Assembly (NCBI GenBank): GCA_041495845.1
Contig: JBGQDM010000002.1
Coordinates: forward strand, 1 to 64,000
Length of the DNA stretch: 64,000 nucleotides
From: JBGQDM01 sp041495845
GTDB lineage: Bacteria > Acidobacteriota > Terriglobia > Terriglobales > Acidobacteriaceae
Direction: 5' to 3'
Shown here: positions 23,554-33,548 of the stretch, in pieces
How the letters are laid out: every line of letters begins with the position of its first letter
Position numbering within the stretch: the first letter of the stretch is position 1
Translations under genes and position numbers: made by a program
Notes under the pieces: model-generated
What the model was told of the DNA's origin: nothing
The model's input: the letters and a program-made list of their open reading frames with translations, nothing else
The model's database searches: none

Positions 23554-24540
23554 ATGCCATCAAAGTTTCTGCTCGTTCTGATGCTGGCGCTGGCTGGAGC
23601 TCATGTCGCGGCCCAGACCGCGCCTGCGACCCCGCCGCCCGGCGGCCCGGCGACGCCCTCCGCTTCCGCGCCAGCGCAGACTGCTTCGCCCGACGACAGC
23701 ATCACTACCATTCACGCGCGAGTCAACGAAGTGAACCTGGTCTTTACCGCCACCGACAAACATGGCCGCTTCGTGAAGGACCTGAAGAAGGAAGACATTC
23801 AGATTCTCGACGATAACCGCCCGGCGGAGACGATCAAGAGTTTCCATAGTGAGACCGACCTGCCGCTGCAAGTGGGCCTGCTGGTGGATGCGAGCAACTC
23901 CATTCGCGACCGCTTCAAGTTCGAACAGGAGGCCGCCATTGAATTCCTCAACCAGGTGGTGCGCCCCAACTACGACAAGGCGTTCGTCATCGGCTTCGAC
24001 GCCACGCCGGAAGTCACACAGGACTTCACCGACAACACGGAAATGCTGGGCAAGGGCGTGCGCATGCTGCGCCCCGGCGGCGGAACAGCCATGTATGACG
24101 CCATTTATTTCGCCAGCCGCGACAAGCTGATCAAGGCGCCCCGCCAAGGCCCGGTGCGCCGAGCCATCATCTTGCTCAGCGACGGCGACGACAACCTGAG
24201 CCACGTTTCCCGCGAAGAAGCGATTGAGATGGCGGAGCGCGCCGAGGTCATCATCTACACCATCTCCACCAACATCTCGGGTACCAAGAGCAAGTCCGAC
24301 AAAATTTTGGAGCGGATCGCCGAAGCCACCGGTGGGCGCGCATTCTTTCCCTTCCGGCTCCAGGACGTGGCCGACGCCTTCACGGAAATTCAAGACGAAC
24401 TGCGCAGCCAGTATGCGCTCTCCTACAAACCCACCGACCTGAAAGAGGACGGGCGCTACCGCACCATCCTGATCACCGCAGCCAACCAGAAAAACGTACG
24501 CATCCGTGCCCGCCACGGCTACTACGCACCCCTGAACTGA
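23554..24540 (+). CDS. Secreted VWFA-related protein (acidobacterial type)
   Basis: 328 residues from the ATG at 23554, which starts a clean signal peptide (MPSKFLLVLMLALAGAHVAA); an ATG four codons earlier overlaps a TATAAT. A Pro/Ala linker is followed by a beta domain (VNLVFTATDKHGRFVKDLKK) and a VWA domain with an intact MIDAS DASNS, GGTAMYDAIYFA and IILLSDGDDN. The C-terminal LRSQYALSYKPTD and RARHGYYAP match the paralogue at 5758. Its TGA overlaps the start of the DUF3052 gene (TGATG), implying co-translation. Confidence 0.9.
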   Translation: MPSKFLLVLMLALAGAHVAAQTAPATPPPGGPATPSASAPAQTASPDDSITTIHARVNEVNLVFTATDKHGRFVKDLKKEDIQILDDNRPAETIKSFHSETDLPLQVGLLVDASNSIRDRFKFEQEAAIEFLNQVVRPNYDKAFVIGFDATPEVTQDFTDNTEMLGKGVRMLRPGGGTAMYDAIYFASRDKLIKAPRQGPVRRAIILLSDGDDNLSHVSREEAIEMAERAEVIIYTISTNISGTKSKSDKILERIAEATGGRAFFPFRLQDVADAFTEIQDELRSQYALSYKPTDLKEDGRYRTILITAANQKNVRIRARHGYYAPLN

Positions 24541-24950
24541 TGCCGGGATACTCGGGAACGCCACTGCCGAAGAAGCTTGGGCTGAAACCGGGCCAGCGGG
24601 TGAACCTTTTCCACTTGCCGGAAGACGTAGCGGATGAATTGAAAGCCGAGCTTGCCCAATGCCAGACGGCAGCGCGCGGGCCGCTCGACTATGCCCACGT
24701 TTTCGCGAAGAGCCAGGCCGAGTTCGAACGCGAGTTTGTGAAATTCGCCGAACGGCTGGATCCTGCGGGCATGTTGTGGGCCTCCTGGCCGAAGAAATCT
24801 TCCGGCGTGGCCACCGATCTCGACGAAGGCCACGTGCGCCGCATCGGCTTGGCCGCCGGCCTGGTGGACGTGAAAGTCTGCGCCGTCACCGAGGTCTGGT
24901 CTGGCTTGAAATTCATGGTGCGCACCAAAGACCGGCCCCGCTGCGGGTGA
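24540..24950 (+). CDS. DUF3052 family protein
   Basis: 136 residues, soluble. Typical DUF3052 features: GYSGTPLPKKLGLKPGQRV, DYAHVFAKSQAEFEREF, a central MLWASWPKKSSG and VKVCAVTEVWSGLKFMVR at the end. The family has no established function. It is translationally coupled to the VWFA gene upstream by a one-base stop-start overlap. Confidence 0.88.
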   Translation: MPGYSGTPLPKKLGLKPGQRVNLFHLPEDVADELKAELAQCQTAARGPLDYAHVFAKSQAEFEREFVKFAERLDPAGMLWASWPKKSSGVATDLDEGHVRRIGLAAGLVDVKVCAVTEVWSGLKFMVRTKDRPRCG

Positions 24951-24966
24951 ATCCGGCCGCTGCATT

Positions 24967-24972
24967 TATAAT
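24967..24972 (+). promoter_or_regulatory. Candidate -10 element of aspS
   Basis: TATAAT at 24967-24972, about 45 bases upstream of the chosen GTG start; -35 not evident. It argues against an aspS start as early as 24975. Confidence 0.45.
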
Positions 24973-25016
24973 CTTTGTTTCGGCGCTGTGTCCTAATCCC
25001 AACTGAAGGCTGGTCT

Positions 25017-26828
25017 GTGCTCGATTTTCTCGGTGATCTCCGACGTACCCACATGAACGGCGAGTTGCGCGCCAGTGACGCCGGCAAGAAAGCCGTGCTC
25101 ATGGGCTGGGTCAACCGCCGCCGCGATCTGGGCAACCTCATCTTTGTCGATCTGCGTGATCGCAGCGGTGTGACCCAGATTGTGATTGCCAAAGAGGCAG
25201 ATGCCGCCATTCATGCCCGGGCCGAACAACTACGCAGCGAGTACGTGATCGCCGCCATCGGCACGGTCAAGCTGCGCGATCAGAATACGGTCAACAAGAA
25301 CATTCCCACGGGCGAGATTGAACTGGTGGTGGAAGAGCTTCGTCTGCTGAACGAGGCCAAGCAACCGCCATTTCTGCCGGGTGACACCGTTCTGGCCAAT
25401 GAAGAACTGCGTCTCAAGTACCGCTACCTTGACCTCCGCCGCGACGTGATGCAGGCAAACATCCAGTTGCGCCACAACGTCGCGCTGGCCATCCGCAACA
25501 ATCTTTCGGCGCAGGGATTTTTCGAGATCGAAACCCCCTTTATGACGCGCTCCACGCCCGAGGGCGCGCGGGATTATCTCGTTCCCAGCCGCGTGCAACC
25601 GGGCTCGTTTTACGCGCTGCCGCAGTCGCCGCAACTTTTCAAGCAGATCTTGATGATCTCGGGTTGCGACAAATATTTTCAGATCGTGCGCTGCTTCCGC
25701 GACGAAGACCTGCGCGCTGACCGTCAGCCTGAATTTACTCAGATCGATCTGGAGATGTCCTACCCGCAGCCGGAACGCGTTTGGGAAGTCGTGGAGAAAT
25801 TTCTGGTCGCCGCTTTCCAGGCGGCAGGCCACCAGATCAAGACCCCATTCCCGCGCATGGATTACGACGATGCCATCCGCCAATACGGCATCGACAAGCC
25901 CGACATGCGTTTGCCGGCATTCACCGAAGTGCGCGAATGTTTCGCGCCGGAAAATCTCGACACGCTGGCCATTAACCGCACGCTGCCGGTGGTCGCGGTG
26001 TGCATTCCCAAAGTCGGTGAGCTCTCGCGCAAAGAACGTGACGACCTGAAGCCATTGTTTAACTCCAAGGGCGGCGCCCGGCTGTTTGAAGATTTCAAGC
26101 GGATCGAGAAGAGCTTCCCTGAGGCGGCCGCGAAGATCCGCACCCAGTCTGGCGCGGCAGAGGGCGATCTCATCGTGCTCGTGACCGGTTCCGCGGCCAC
26201 CGGCGAGCAGTCGCGTCCGACGGGCTCGCGCAAGGTCGCGCCGGCGGAACTTGCTATTTTCGCTTCCGCCGGGCTGATGCGCGTGGCGCTGGCGCAGCGC
26301 TTTGCTGCTCGCCATCAACTCTTCCAGCGCGGCGATTACCGCTTTCTCTGGGTCACCAACTTCCCCATGTTCGAGTACGACGAAACCGACAAGCGCTACG
26401 TCGCCGCGCACCATCCCTTCACCTCGCCGCACGAGGAGGACATGGACAAGCTCGAGAGCGATCCGGCCTCGGTGCGCGCGCTGGCCTATGACGTCGTGCT
26501 CAACGGGACCGAGTTAGGTTCCGGTTCCGTTCGTATTCACCGCCAGGATATTCAGCGCCAGATTTTCCGTGCCCTCGGCATGACGGAAGAAGAGGCGCGC
26601 AGCCGCTTCGGCTTTTTCCTGGAGGCGCTGGAATACGGCACCCCTCCCCACGGTGGCATCGCGCTTGGCCTCGACCGGATTGTGATGATCCTCGCCGGAG
26701 CGGACAGCCTGCGCGAAGTGATCCCGTTTCCGAAGACGGCAGCCGCGAAAGATTTGATGGTGGACGCGCCCACGCGGGTGAGTGAAGCGCAGTTGCGGGA
26801 GTTGGGGATCGCGGTGAAGAAGAGTTAG
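25017..26828 (+). CDS. aspS: Aspartyl-tRNA synthetase, bacterial type
   Basis: 603 residues from a GTG at 25017 with GAAGG nine bases upstream, giving VLDFLGDLRRTHMNGELR as N-terminus. OB-fold anticodon-binding domain (VLMGWVNRRRDLGNLIFVDL), class II motif 2 FRDEDLRADRQPEFTQIDLE, a bacterial GAD insertion (about 285-420), and motif 3 GIALGLDRIVMILAG. Whether it also charges tRNA-Asn depends on other genes not seen here. Confidence 0.95.
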   Translation: MLDFLGDLRRTHMNGELRASDAGKKAVLMGWVNRRRDLGNLIFVDLRDRSGVTQIVIAKEADAAIHARAEQLRSEYVIAAIGTVKLRDQNTVNKNIPTGEIELVVEELRLLNEAKQPPFLPGDTVLANEELRLKYRYLDLRRDVMQANIQLRHNVALAIRNNLSAQGFFEIETPFMTRSTPEGARDYLVPSRVQPGSFYALPQSPQLFKQILMISGCDKYFQIVRCFRDEDLRADRQPEFTQIDLEMSYPQPERVWEVVEKFLVAAFQAAGHQIKTPFPRMDYDDAIRQYGIDKPDMRLPAFTEVRECFAPENLDTLAINRTLPVVAVCIPKVGELSRKERDDLKPLFNSKGGARLFEDFKRIEKSFPEAAAKIRTQSGAAEGDLIVLVTGSAATGEQSRPTGSRKVAPAELAIFASAGLMRVALAQRFAARHQLFQRGDYRFLWVTNFPMFEYDETDKRYVAAHHPFTSPHEEDMDKLESDPASVRALAYDVVLNGTELGSGSVRIHRQDIQRQIFRALGMTEEEARSRFGFFLEALEYGTPPHGGIALGLDRIVMILAGADSLREVIPFPKTAAAKDLMVDAPTRVSEAQLRELGIAVKKS

Positions 26829-26858
26829 GTTTTGTGTGGAGCGCCCTTGCGGATACCC

Positions 26859-28475
26859 TCAGATCACCACCGCTTCCTGATATTCCCCAAACACGCGCCG
26901 CAGGGTGTCTGAGATTTCTCCTACGGTGGCCAAGGCTTCCACCGCGGTCAGGATGCGCGGCATCAGATTCGCGCCCGAACGCGCCGCGTCTTCCACCTGC
27001 CGCAGGGATTCCTGCCAGCGTTGAGTGTCACGCCGCGCTCGCAATGCGCGCAGACGCTCGATCTGCTTCGGCTCCAGCGACTCATCAATGCGCTGAATGG
27101 GGACAGACTTTTCTTCGTCCACGCTGAAGCGATTCATGCCGACCACCACAGCTTCACCCTGATCTACGGCGCGCTGATATTCGTAGGCTGCGTTCTGAAT
27201 CTCCGCCTGGACGTAGCCGCGTTCAATGGCTTTGAGCATGCCGCCCAGCGCTTCGATTTTGCTGAGGTATTCCGTAGCGCGCGCTTCAATCTCGTTGGTC
27301 AGCGCTTCGATGTAGTACGAACCGGCGAGCGGGTCAATCGTCTGCGCCACGCCCGATTCGTAGCCGATCACCTGCTGCGTGCGCAGCGCAATGCGGGCGG
27401 CTTCTTCGGTGGGCAGTGCCAGCGCTTCATCAAACGAATTGGTGTGCAGCGACTGGGTGCCGCCCAGCACCGCCGCCAGCGCCTGCAGTGCGGTGCGCAC
27501 AATGTTGTTCTCCGGTTGCTGCGCGGTCAGGGTCGAACCCGCCGTCTGCGTGTGGAAGCGTAGCATCCACGAGCGAGGGTTCTTTGCCTGGAATTTCTCC
27601 CGCATGATGTGCGCCCACATGCGCCGGGCGCAGCGGAACTTGGCCACTTCCTCGAGAAAATTGCTATGCGCGTTGAAGAAGAAAGAAATGCGCGGCGCGA
27701 ACTTGTCCACATCCAAACCGGCCCCGATCGCGGCTCCCACATACGCAATGCCGTCAGCCAGCGTGAACGCCACTTCCTGCACCGCCGTCGACCCGGCTTC
27801 CCGCATGTGATACCCGGAAATCGAAATCGTGTTCCAGTCCGGCACGTTTTCGTTGGTCCAGGCAAACAGGTCGGTGATGATCCGCATGGCCTGCGTCGGC
27901 GGATAAATGTAGGTCCCACGCGCAATGTATTCCTTGAGCACATCGTTCTGTACGGTGCCGGAGAGCTGGCGGATGTCCGCTCCCTGCCGCCGCGCCACTG
28001 CCACATAGAGCGCCAGCAGGATGGATGCGGTAGCGTTGATGGTCATCGAGGTGGAAATCTTCGTCAGATCAATGTCGGCAAAAAGGCGTTCCATGTCCTC
28101 GACAGAATCAATGGCCACGCCGACTTTGCCCACTTCGCCGGCGGCCAGCACATGGTCGGAATCGAGTCCGATCTGCGTGGGGAGATCGAAAGCGACGGAA
28201 AGCCCGGTGGTGCCTTGCGCGAGCAGATAGCGGTAACGCTTGTTCGATTCCTCAGCGTCGCCCATGCCGGCGTACTGGCGCATGGTCCAGAGGCGGCCGC
28301 GATACATCGTTGCCTGTACCCCACGGGTGTAGGGATATTCGCCGGGATAGCCCACCTGAGTGTCGTAGTCCAAGTCGCCGAGATCGGCGGGCGTGTACAA
28401 GGGGTGAACGGGAATGTGCGAGGAAGTTTCGGGATCGCGTGGCGGGGGGGCGGGAATGTCGGTTTTCACCGTCAT
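26859..28475 (-). CDS. Methylmalonyl-CoA mutase-type large subunit without B12 domain
   Basis: 538 residues from the ATG at 28475. Sequence from [40 protein letters not shown] and [16 protein letters not shown] to [17 protein letters not shown] is that of the archaeal-type mutase large subunit or isobutyryl-CoA mutase IcmA. The catalytic TIM barrel is complete. The protein ends before any DxHxxG cobalamin-binding domain, so a separate small subunit is needed; none lies next to it. Methylmalonyl-CoA versus isobutyryl-CoA preference cannot be fixed. Confidence 0.9.
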   Translation of the reverse strand: MTVKTDIPAPPPRDPETSSHIPVHPLYTPADLGDLDYDTQVGYPGEYPYTRGVQATMYRGRLWTMRQYAGMGDAEESNKRYRYLLAQGTTGLSVAFDLPTQIGLDSDHVLAAGEVGKVGVAIDSVEDMERLFADIDLTKISTSMTINATASILLALYVAVARRQGADIRQLSGTVQNDVLKEYIARGTYIYPPTQAMRIITDLFAWTNENVPDWNTISISGYHMREAGSTAVQEVAFTLADGIAYVGAAIGAGLDVDKFAPRISFFFNAHSNFLEEVAKFRCARRMWAHIMREKFQAKNPRSWMLRFHTQTAGSTLTAQQPENNIVRTALQALAAVLGGTQSLHTNSFDEALALPTEEAARIALRTQQVIGYESGVAQTIDPLAGSYYIEALTNEIEARATEYLSKIEALGGMLKAIERGYVQAEIQNAAYEYQRAVDQGEAVVVGMNRFSVDEEKSVPIQRIDESLEPKQIERLRALRARRDTQRWQESLRQVEDAARSGANLMPRILTAVEALATVGEISDTLRRVFGEYQEAVVI

Positions 28476-28544
28476 GCGGAAAGCGTCAACCGCAACGGTG
28501 GCAGAGGGCGTCCGGAAAAGCAAGTCTGCCGGAGGTGCGGCAAC

Positions 28545-28832
28545 TCAGCCAAGGTTTTCAATCTTGATGCGCAACGACTTGAGAAATTTTTGGTCTTGCT
28601 CGTTGAGGGTCAGCGAGTTCCCAGTGCCGCGTGTGCTGACGGTGGTCTTATCCCCGTCCTCGGACTTGTCTCCCTGTTTGGCAAAGCCGATGGTGGCTTC
28701 CAGCACGAGGAAAATGTCGTAGCCGCCGTCCTTGATCCGGGTCACGACTTCCGAGATCTGATCCGACTCGGCCAGGGACTCGTTGATCGCCTCGCCCAGT
28801 TCCTTCATCAGCTTCTTCAGTTGCGGCTCCAC
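28545..28832 (-). CDS. Small soluble protein of unknown function
   Basis: 95 residues from a GTG at 28832, directly after GGAGGA; a longer frame runs to 28925 but has no conserved look. The product is amphipathic and acidic: EPQLKKLMKELGEAINESLA, DGGYDIFLVLEATIGFAK and LTLNEQDQKFLKSLRIKIE. No catalytic motif. Similar short proteins occur in Acidobacteriota as I remember them. It lies upstream of the mutase gene on the same strand and divergent from 28956. Confidence 0.7.
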   Translation of the reverse strand: MEPQLKKLMKELGEAINESLAESDQISEVVTRIKDGGYDIFLVLEATIGFAKQGDKSEDGDKTTVSTRGTGNSLTLNEQDQKFLKSLRIKIENLG

Positions 28833-28955
28833 AGTTCCTCCACGGGCCCGGGGCCGATGGATCCGGCCCACGCGACGGGATGAGGAATCCAGCACGAAGT
28901 TGCGCGCCACCCCACCCAACTCCATTGTAACTTGCTTCCTTGTTAGAATTCATCG

Positions 28956-29288
28956 GTGTCGAAAGTCTCTAGCAGCGCGAAAGTGGGCATCGCGGCGCGT
29001 CTGGCCGCCGAACGGGCGGCTAAGAACCGCTGGGTGAGGGCGCTCGCCGCCGGCGTGGCGGCGACCGCAAAGTCTTTCACCCGCGTTTTCCACGTTCTCT
29101 GGCTTGAAGTTACGGGCTTTCTGTTCCTTGTAATTGCGGTCGTCGGGGCGCTCGCCCTGAGGCATGAGTACAGCAAATACCGTGCCGGGCAAGCGACGGC
29201 GGAGCGGCTGTGGATTCCCGGCGTGTTTGTCGTGCTGTTCGCTTACTTTGGCGTGAGTTCGTTCTGGCGAGCGCGGCGCAAGCGCTGA
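28956..29288 (+). CDS. Small two-helix membrane protein of unknown function
   Basis: 110 residues from a GTG. A basic N-terminus (AARLAAERAAKNRWVRALAA) is followed by two hydrophobic segments (VTGFLFLVIAVVGALAL, WIPGVFVVLFAYFGVSSFW) separated by a short charged loop, and a basic tail. Inner-membrane location predicted. No family recognised. Confidence 0.65.
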   Translation: MSKVSSSAKVGIAARLAAERAAKNRWVRALAAGVAATAKSFTRVFHVLWLEVTGFLFLVIAVVGALALRHEYSKYRAGQATAERLWIPGVFVVLFAYFGVSSFWRARRKR

Positions 29289-29365
29289 TGGCGTTTCTCC
29301 CGGGGGTTGATTCCCTACGACCATCGGGCCGTGTTGTCAACTTGCGGTTGCGTTAGACTGAAAAC

Positions 29366-30001
29366 GTGGCGCGTCTCTGCTGGCTGAGTGTCGAGCTGGT
29401 GGTCTTGTTCGTGTGTGTGCCGCTGATGTTCCGGCTGCGGCTGCTGCCCAACCAACCCATCGCTGGACTGGTCGTGCTGGCCGTCGGTATTTTTCTCTGG
29501 CTCCAGCACATGCCTGGGTTCGACCCGAAGCGGCTCTGGAACCGCGCCGGTATGGAAGCCCATCTGCGGCGGACATTGTTGCGGACGGCGGTGCTCTGCA
29601 TCACCCTCGGGTTGATGATCTACTGGACCGCCCCAGAATTGTTGCTTCGTTTCCCCAGGGAGCAGCCGCGTCTCTGGCTTCTGGTCATGGTGTTGTACCC
29701 GCTGATCTCGGTGTATCCGCAGGAACTTATCTTCCGCGCGTTTTTTTGTCGACGCTACCGAGCGCTGTTCGGGAACGAATTCGGGGTGCTTCTCGCCAGT
29801 GCCACAGTCTTCGGCTTTGCCCACGTCGTCTACGGAAACTGGGTTTCCATCTGGTTGAGCGCGGCCGGTGGATTGTTGTTCGGGTTGAGCTACCTGCAGT
29901 CGGAGTCGCTGTTGCTCTCGGCGATCGAGCACGCGATGTACGGAAACTTCCTCTTCACCATCGGGCTGGGCGAGTTTTTCTATCACGGGACGGCGCGGTA
30001 G
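29366..30001 (+). CDS. CPBP-family intramembrane protease homologue with variant motif 1
   Basis: 211 residues, six to seven hydrophobic segments. The CPBP/Abi motifs are recognisable: motif 1 reads QELIFRAFF, so the first Glu of the usual EExxxR is Gln; motif 2 is FGFAHVVYGNW; motif 3 is IEHAMYGNFLF. CPBP members are Rce1-like membrane proteases. The Glu-to-Gln change occurs in a subfamily and may alter activity. Start GTG at 29366. Convergent with 30012, only ten bases apart. Confidence 0.8.
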   Translation: MARLCWLSVELVVLFVCVPLMFRLRLLPNQPIAGLVVLAVGIFLWLQHMPGFDPKRLWNRAGMEAHLRRTLLRTAVLCITLGLMIYWTAPELLLRFPREQPRLWLLVMVLYPLISVYPQELIFRAFFCRRYRALFGNEFGVLLASATVFGFAHVVYGNWVSIWLSAAGGLLFGLSYLQSESLLLSAIEHAMYGNFLFTIGLGEFFYHGTAR

Positions 30002-30011
30002 CCTGGACGGG

Positions 30012-30419
30012 CTACGGTTTCCCGCGGAAGCGCCCGGACACGATTAGGACGTACACGCCAACTACAGGGTCAAACCCGGCGCAGAGCGAGGGGTACCATG
30101 CAGGAACCGGCGCAGCCGCCGGGGAGTGAAGCAGCAAGTCCCACGACATATGGGCGATCCAGCCGAGACCGATCCAGGCCGGCCCCCACCGCAAACCGGC
30201 CCAGGATGCCGCGGAAAAAATCGCCAGGCCAACCAACTCCATGGGCAGTTGAACCCCTGCATGCCGGAACGAGCCAAACGCAACATAGATCAAGGCGGCA
30301 ACCGCGAGACCCGCTGCGTAGAAACGCAATTCGCTCCTGGGCGGACGGCGGCGGCTGATTACAAGAAACACCACGCCGAGCAACAAACCCAGCAGTGCGG
30401 TGCTCCAGGAGGCCAACAT
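30012..30419 (-). CDS. DUF6010-like small membrane protein
   Basis: 135 residues with four hydrophobic segments (LLGLLLGVVFLVISR; FYAAGLAVAALIYVAFGSF; ELVGLAIFSAASWAGL; FDPVVGVYVLIVSG). Conserved-looking GLGWIAHMSWDLLLH with histidines near the membrane. I associate this layout with DUF6010; no function is known. It starts two bases after the stop of the DinB-like gene, so the two are probably co-transcribed. Confidence 0.65.
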   Translation of the reverse strand: MLASWSTALLGLLLGVVFLVISRRRPPRSELRFYAAGLAVAALIYVAFGSFRHAGVQLPMELVGLAIFSAASWAGLRWGPAWIGLGWIAHMSWDLLLHSPAAAPVPAWYPSLCAGFDPVVGVYVLIVSGRFRGKP

Positions 30420-30421
30420 GC

Positions 30422-30889
30422 TCAGTCGAACTCGCGGCGCGGCGCTGCCTGCTCAGCACTGACGCGGCCTTCCGCGATTTCCGCAGTTGAATAATTTTCC
30501 CCGCGGATGGGGCATCCCGCCTGCCGTCGCAGCAGCGCGATCTGACCAGTGTGGGTCAGCGCATCCGCCACCGGCGCCTGAAACAGTCTTTCAGCGGAGT
30601 CATGCAGCGTGGCGTCCGAAGCCAGGTAGCCATCGAATCGTTGCAGCGCGGCAAAGAAGCGTTCGACTTCCTGTTCCCACGGGAGTGGAGTGGAGTTGTG
30701 CCACGCTTCTTTGCCTTGTGCCTTGCTCAGTGCCCAGTCGAACAGATCACCCATGTGGGCGAGAATCTGGACTGGGGTGCGGGTGGTTGCCGATGATTGA
30801 AAGGTGGCGAATGAGGGTGGCGCGCCGCGCAGGGCTTTCGCCGCCCGATAGGCTAGGGTCGCCAACGTGTGTCGAAGGAAGTCAGCCAT
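30422..30889 (-). CDS. DinB-like four-helix-bundle protein
   Basis: 155 residues, mostly helical. DinB/YfiT-type metal-ligand histidines appear in ILAHMGDLFDWAL and LTHTGQIALLRRQAG, spaced by about 75 residues as in the family. Such proteins bind a divalent metal; some are thiol transferases. The substrate is unknown. First gene of a pair with the membrane protein at 30012. Confidence 0.75.
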   Translation of the reverse strand: MADFLRHTLATLAYRAAKALRGAPPSFATFQSSATTRTPVQILAHMGDLFDWALSKAQGKEAWHNSTPLPWEQEVERFFAALQRFDGYLASDATLHDSAERLFQAPVADALTHTGQIALLRRQAGCPIRGENYSTAEIAEGRVSAEQAAPRREFD

Positions 30890-30943
30890 GAAGTCGCTCT
30901 CCGCGGAGATTCTATCCTGCCGCGGGAGCAGCCAGCCACCGCA

Positions 30944-33361
30944 TCATGCGTGCGCGGGTTGGGCCGCCTGATCGGCGGCTTCACTTGCCGCTTCACGGCT
31001 TCCGGGGAGCGCGATCGCCAACACCTCATCAATGGTGGAGACGTAGTGCATGGTGACGCCCTGTAACTGTTCCGGTGTGATGTCCTCTTCCACGTTCATC
31101 TTGTTTTCAGCGGAGAGAATCACGTCGCGTACGCCAGCGCGCCGCGCGGCCAGGACTTTCTCTTTGATCCCACCCACGGGCAGCACGTTGCCGCTCAGCG
31201 TGATTTCACCGGTCATGGCGGTGTTGGTGCGGATGGCCCGGTTGGTGAGCAGTGAAACCAGCGCGGTCGCCATGGTAATGCCGGCCGAGGGGCCGTCTTT
31301 CGGAATGGCGCCTGCCGGCACGTGAATGTGAATGTCATGCTCGGCAAAGTACTCGTCGGAGATCCCGAGCCGTGCTGCGTTGGAACGCACCCAGGTAAGC
31401 GCCGCCTGCATGGATTCCTGCATTACTTGCCCGATTTGCCCGGTGTTGGTGAAGCTGCCCTTGCCGCGCATGGTGTTCACTTCGACAAAGAGCACGTCGC
31501 CGCCCGCCGGAGTCCACGCCAAACCAACGGCCACGCCCGGCCGCCGGGTTCGTTCCGCAATTTCTCCCTCGGTTCGCACCTTGATGCCGCCGAGAAATTC
31601 CTGCACCACTTCCTTGGTCACGACCAGCTTCTCGGTCTTGCCCTCGGCAATGCGCCGCGCCTGCTTGCGGCAAATGGTGCCGATGTTGCGTTCCAGACTG
31701 CGTACCCCCGCCTCCCGCGTGTAGTGCCGGATTACGTGCTGCACCGCTTCTTCGGAAACTTCAATCTGCTCCCCGGTGACCCCGTTCTCCTCGATCTGCC
31801 GCGGCACCAGATACTGGAACGCAATGTGGACTTTTTCCTCCTCGGTATACCCCTGCAGTTCGATGATTTCCATGCGATCGCGCAGCGGTTCCGACACCGT
31901 GTCTAGAATATTGGCGGTGGTGATGAAGAGCACCTTGGAGAGGTCAAAGGCGACGTCCAAATAATTGTCGCGGAAGCTCGAGTTCTGCTCCGGATCGAGC
32001 GCTTCCAGCAAAGCGGAGCCGGGATCGCCCCGGAAGTCGCGCCCAACTTTATCAATCTCATCCAGCATGAACACCGGGTCTTTGGTCTCGGCGCGCCGGA
32101 TGCCTTGAATGATCTGTCCCGGCAACGCGCCGATATAGGTGCGACGGTGTCCGCGAATCTCCGCCTCATCATGCATGCCGCCGAGTGAAATGCGTACGAA
32201 TCTCCGCCCCAGCGCCCGCGCAATGGACTTGCCTAGCGACGTCTTGCCCACGCCCGGAGGGCCCACAAAGCACAGAATCGGCCCTTTCATTCCCGGCTTC
32301 AGCCGTCGCACCGAGAGATAATCAAGAATCCGGTCCTTCACCTTCTGCAAATCGTAGTGATCGGTGTCGAGAATCTCTTTCGCTTTGACAATGTCTACTT
32401 CCACGCCGGAGGTCTTGTTCCACGGCAACACCGCCAGCCACTCGATGTAGCTGCGCGTGACCGAAAAATCCGCCGCCATCGGGGACATGCGTGAGAGCCG
32501 GTTCAACTCCTTGAGCGCTTCTTTCTTGACTTCCTCGGGCATGCCGGCGGCCTCGATCTTCTGCCGCAATTCTTCAATGTCACGCTGGCCCTCGTCCGCC
32601 TCGCCCAACTCTTTCTGGATCGCCTTCACCTGTTCGCGCAGGTAGTACTCGCGCTGCGTCTGCTGCACCCGGTCCTGCACTTCCGACTGGATCTTGTTGC
32701 GTAGTTGTTGTACTTCCAGTTCCTTGGCCAGGTGCTGGTTGATCTTTTCCAGGCGCACCCGCACGTCGGTGGTTTCGAGCACGTCCTGTTTGTCTAAAGT
32801 CGAGAGCGAGGGCAGGGAAGAGGCAACGAAATCCACCAGCCGGCCCGGCTCGTCTACGTTCATGGCCACGGTGGAGAGTTCGTCGGAGAGTGTGGCTGAA
32901 CCAGCCACAATCTGCTGGAAGAGATTGAGCACGTTGCGCTGCAGCGCTTCGATTTCCGGCGTGGCCGCGTGAGTTGTCTCCGGCACGTTTTCCACTCGCG
33001 CCCGCATGAACGGCGCCATCTGCGTGAACTCGGTCAAACGCACCCGCTCCATGCCTTCGGCAAAAACAAACAAGCTCTGGTTGGGCATCTTGACCACTTT
33101 GTGCACCGTCGCCAGGGTGCCCACGGCATACAGGTCGCTAGGCTGCGGGATATCCACCCGCGCTTCCCGCTGCGCCACCACAATGATGGTCTTGTCCTCG
33201 CCCAGCGAGTTGATGAGCTGGACGGAACTCTCCCTCCCCACCGTCAGCGGCAAGACGGCGTGGGGGAACAATACTGTGTCGCGAACCGGCAGCACCGGCA
33301 GCGAACGCTCAATGGCGGGTTCCGCCGGTCGAGGCGCGGAATTGCGTTCAGAACGCGGCAT
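30944..33361 (-). CDS. lon: ATP-dependent protease Lon
   Basis: 805 residues, normal LonA size. N-terminal substrate domain ([19 protein letters not shown]), coiled coil, AAA+ module with Walker [16 protein letters not shown] and Walker [12 protein letters not shown], and the protease domain with the Ser in [12 protein letters not shown] and the Lys in [14 protein letters not shown]. Cytoplasmic; degrades damaged and regulatory proteins, including antitoxins in known systems, which is relevant to the two TA pairs in this window. Confidence 0.97.
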   Translation of the reverse strand: MPRSERNSAPRPAEPAIERSLPVLPVRDTVLFPHAVLPLTVGRESSVQLINSLGEDKTIIVVAQREARVDIPQPSDLYAVGTLATVHKVVKMPNQSLFVFAEGMERVRLTEFTQMAPFMRARVENVPETTHAATPEIEALQRNVLNLFQQIVAGSATLSDELSTVAMNVDEPGRLVDFVASSLPSLSTLDKQDVLETTDVRVRLEKINQHLAKELEVQQLRNKIQSEVQDRVQQTQREYYLREQVKAIQKELGEADEGQRDIEELRQKIEAAGMPEEVKKEALKELNRLSRMSPMAADFSVTRSYIEWLAVLPWNKTSGVEVDIVKAKEILDTDHYDLQKVKDRILDYLSVRRLKPGMKGPILCFVGPPGVGKTSLGKSIARALGRRFVRISLGGMHDEAEIRGHRRTYIGALPGQIIQGIRRAETKDPVFMLDEIDKVGRDFRGDPGSALLEALDPEQNSSFRDNYLDVAFDLSKVLFITTANILDTVSEPLRDRMEIIELQGYTEEEKVHIAFQYLVPRQIEENGVTGEQIEVSEEAVQHVIRHYTREAGVRSLERNIGTICRKQARRIAEGKTEKLVVTKEVVQEFLGGIKVRTEGEIAERTRRPGVAVGLAWTPAGGDVLFVEVNTMRGKGSFTNTGQIGQVMQESMQAALTWVRSNAARLGISDEYFAEHDIHIHVPAGAIPKDGPSAGITMATALVSLLTNRAIRTNTAMTGEITLSGNVLPVGGIKEKVLAARRAGVRDVILSAENKMNVEEDITPEQLQGVTMHYVSTIDEVLAIALPGSREAASEAADQAAQPAHA

Positions 33362-33548
33362 TTACACTCCCTGAGTCAAACTCACTCAACCTTTGGATGT
33401 TCCTCGCGTCCTGGAAGATGCAGACGCTCGGGAAAACGCCTCTAAGGTGCTGGATTCTAACGCGTTTTGCAAGGACTTTCCGGTGACAGGAGGTACCGAA
33501 AGGAGAGGGAACGAAGGTGTGTAGCCCTGGGGTCAAGCCGGCTAAGCC

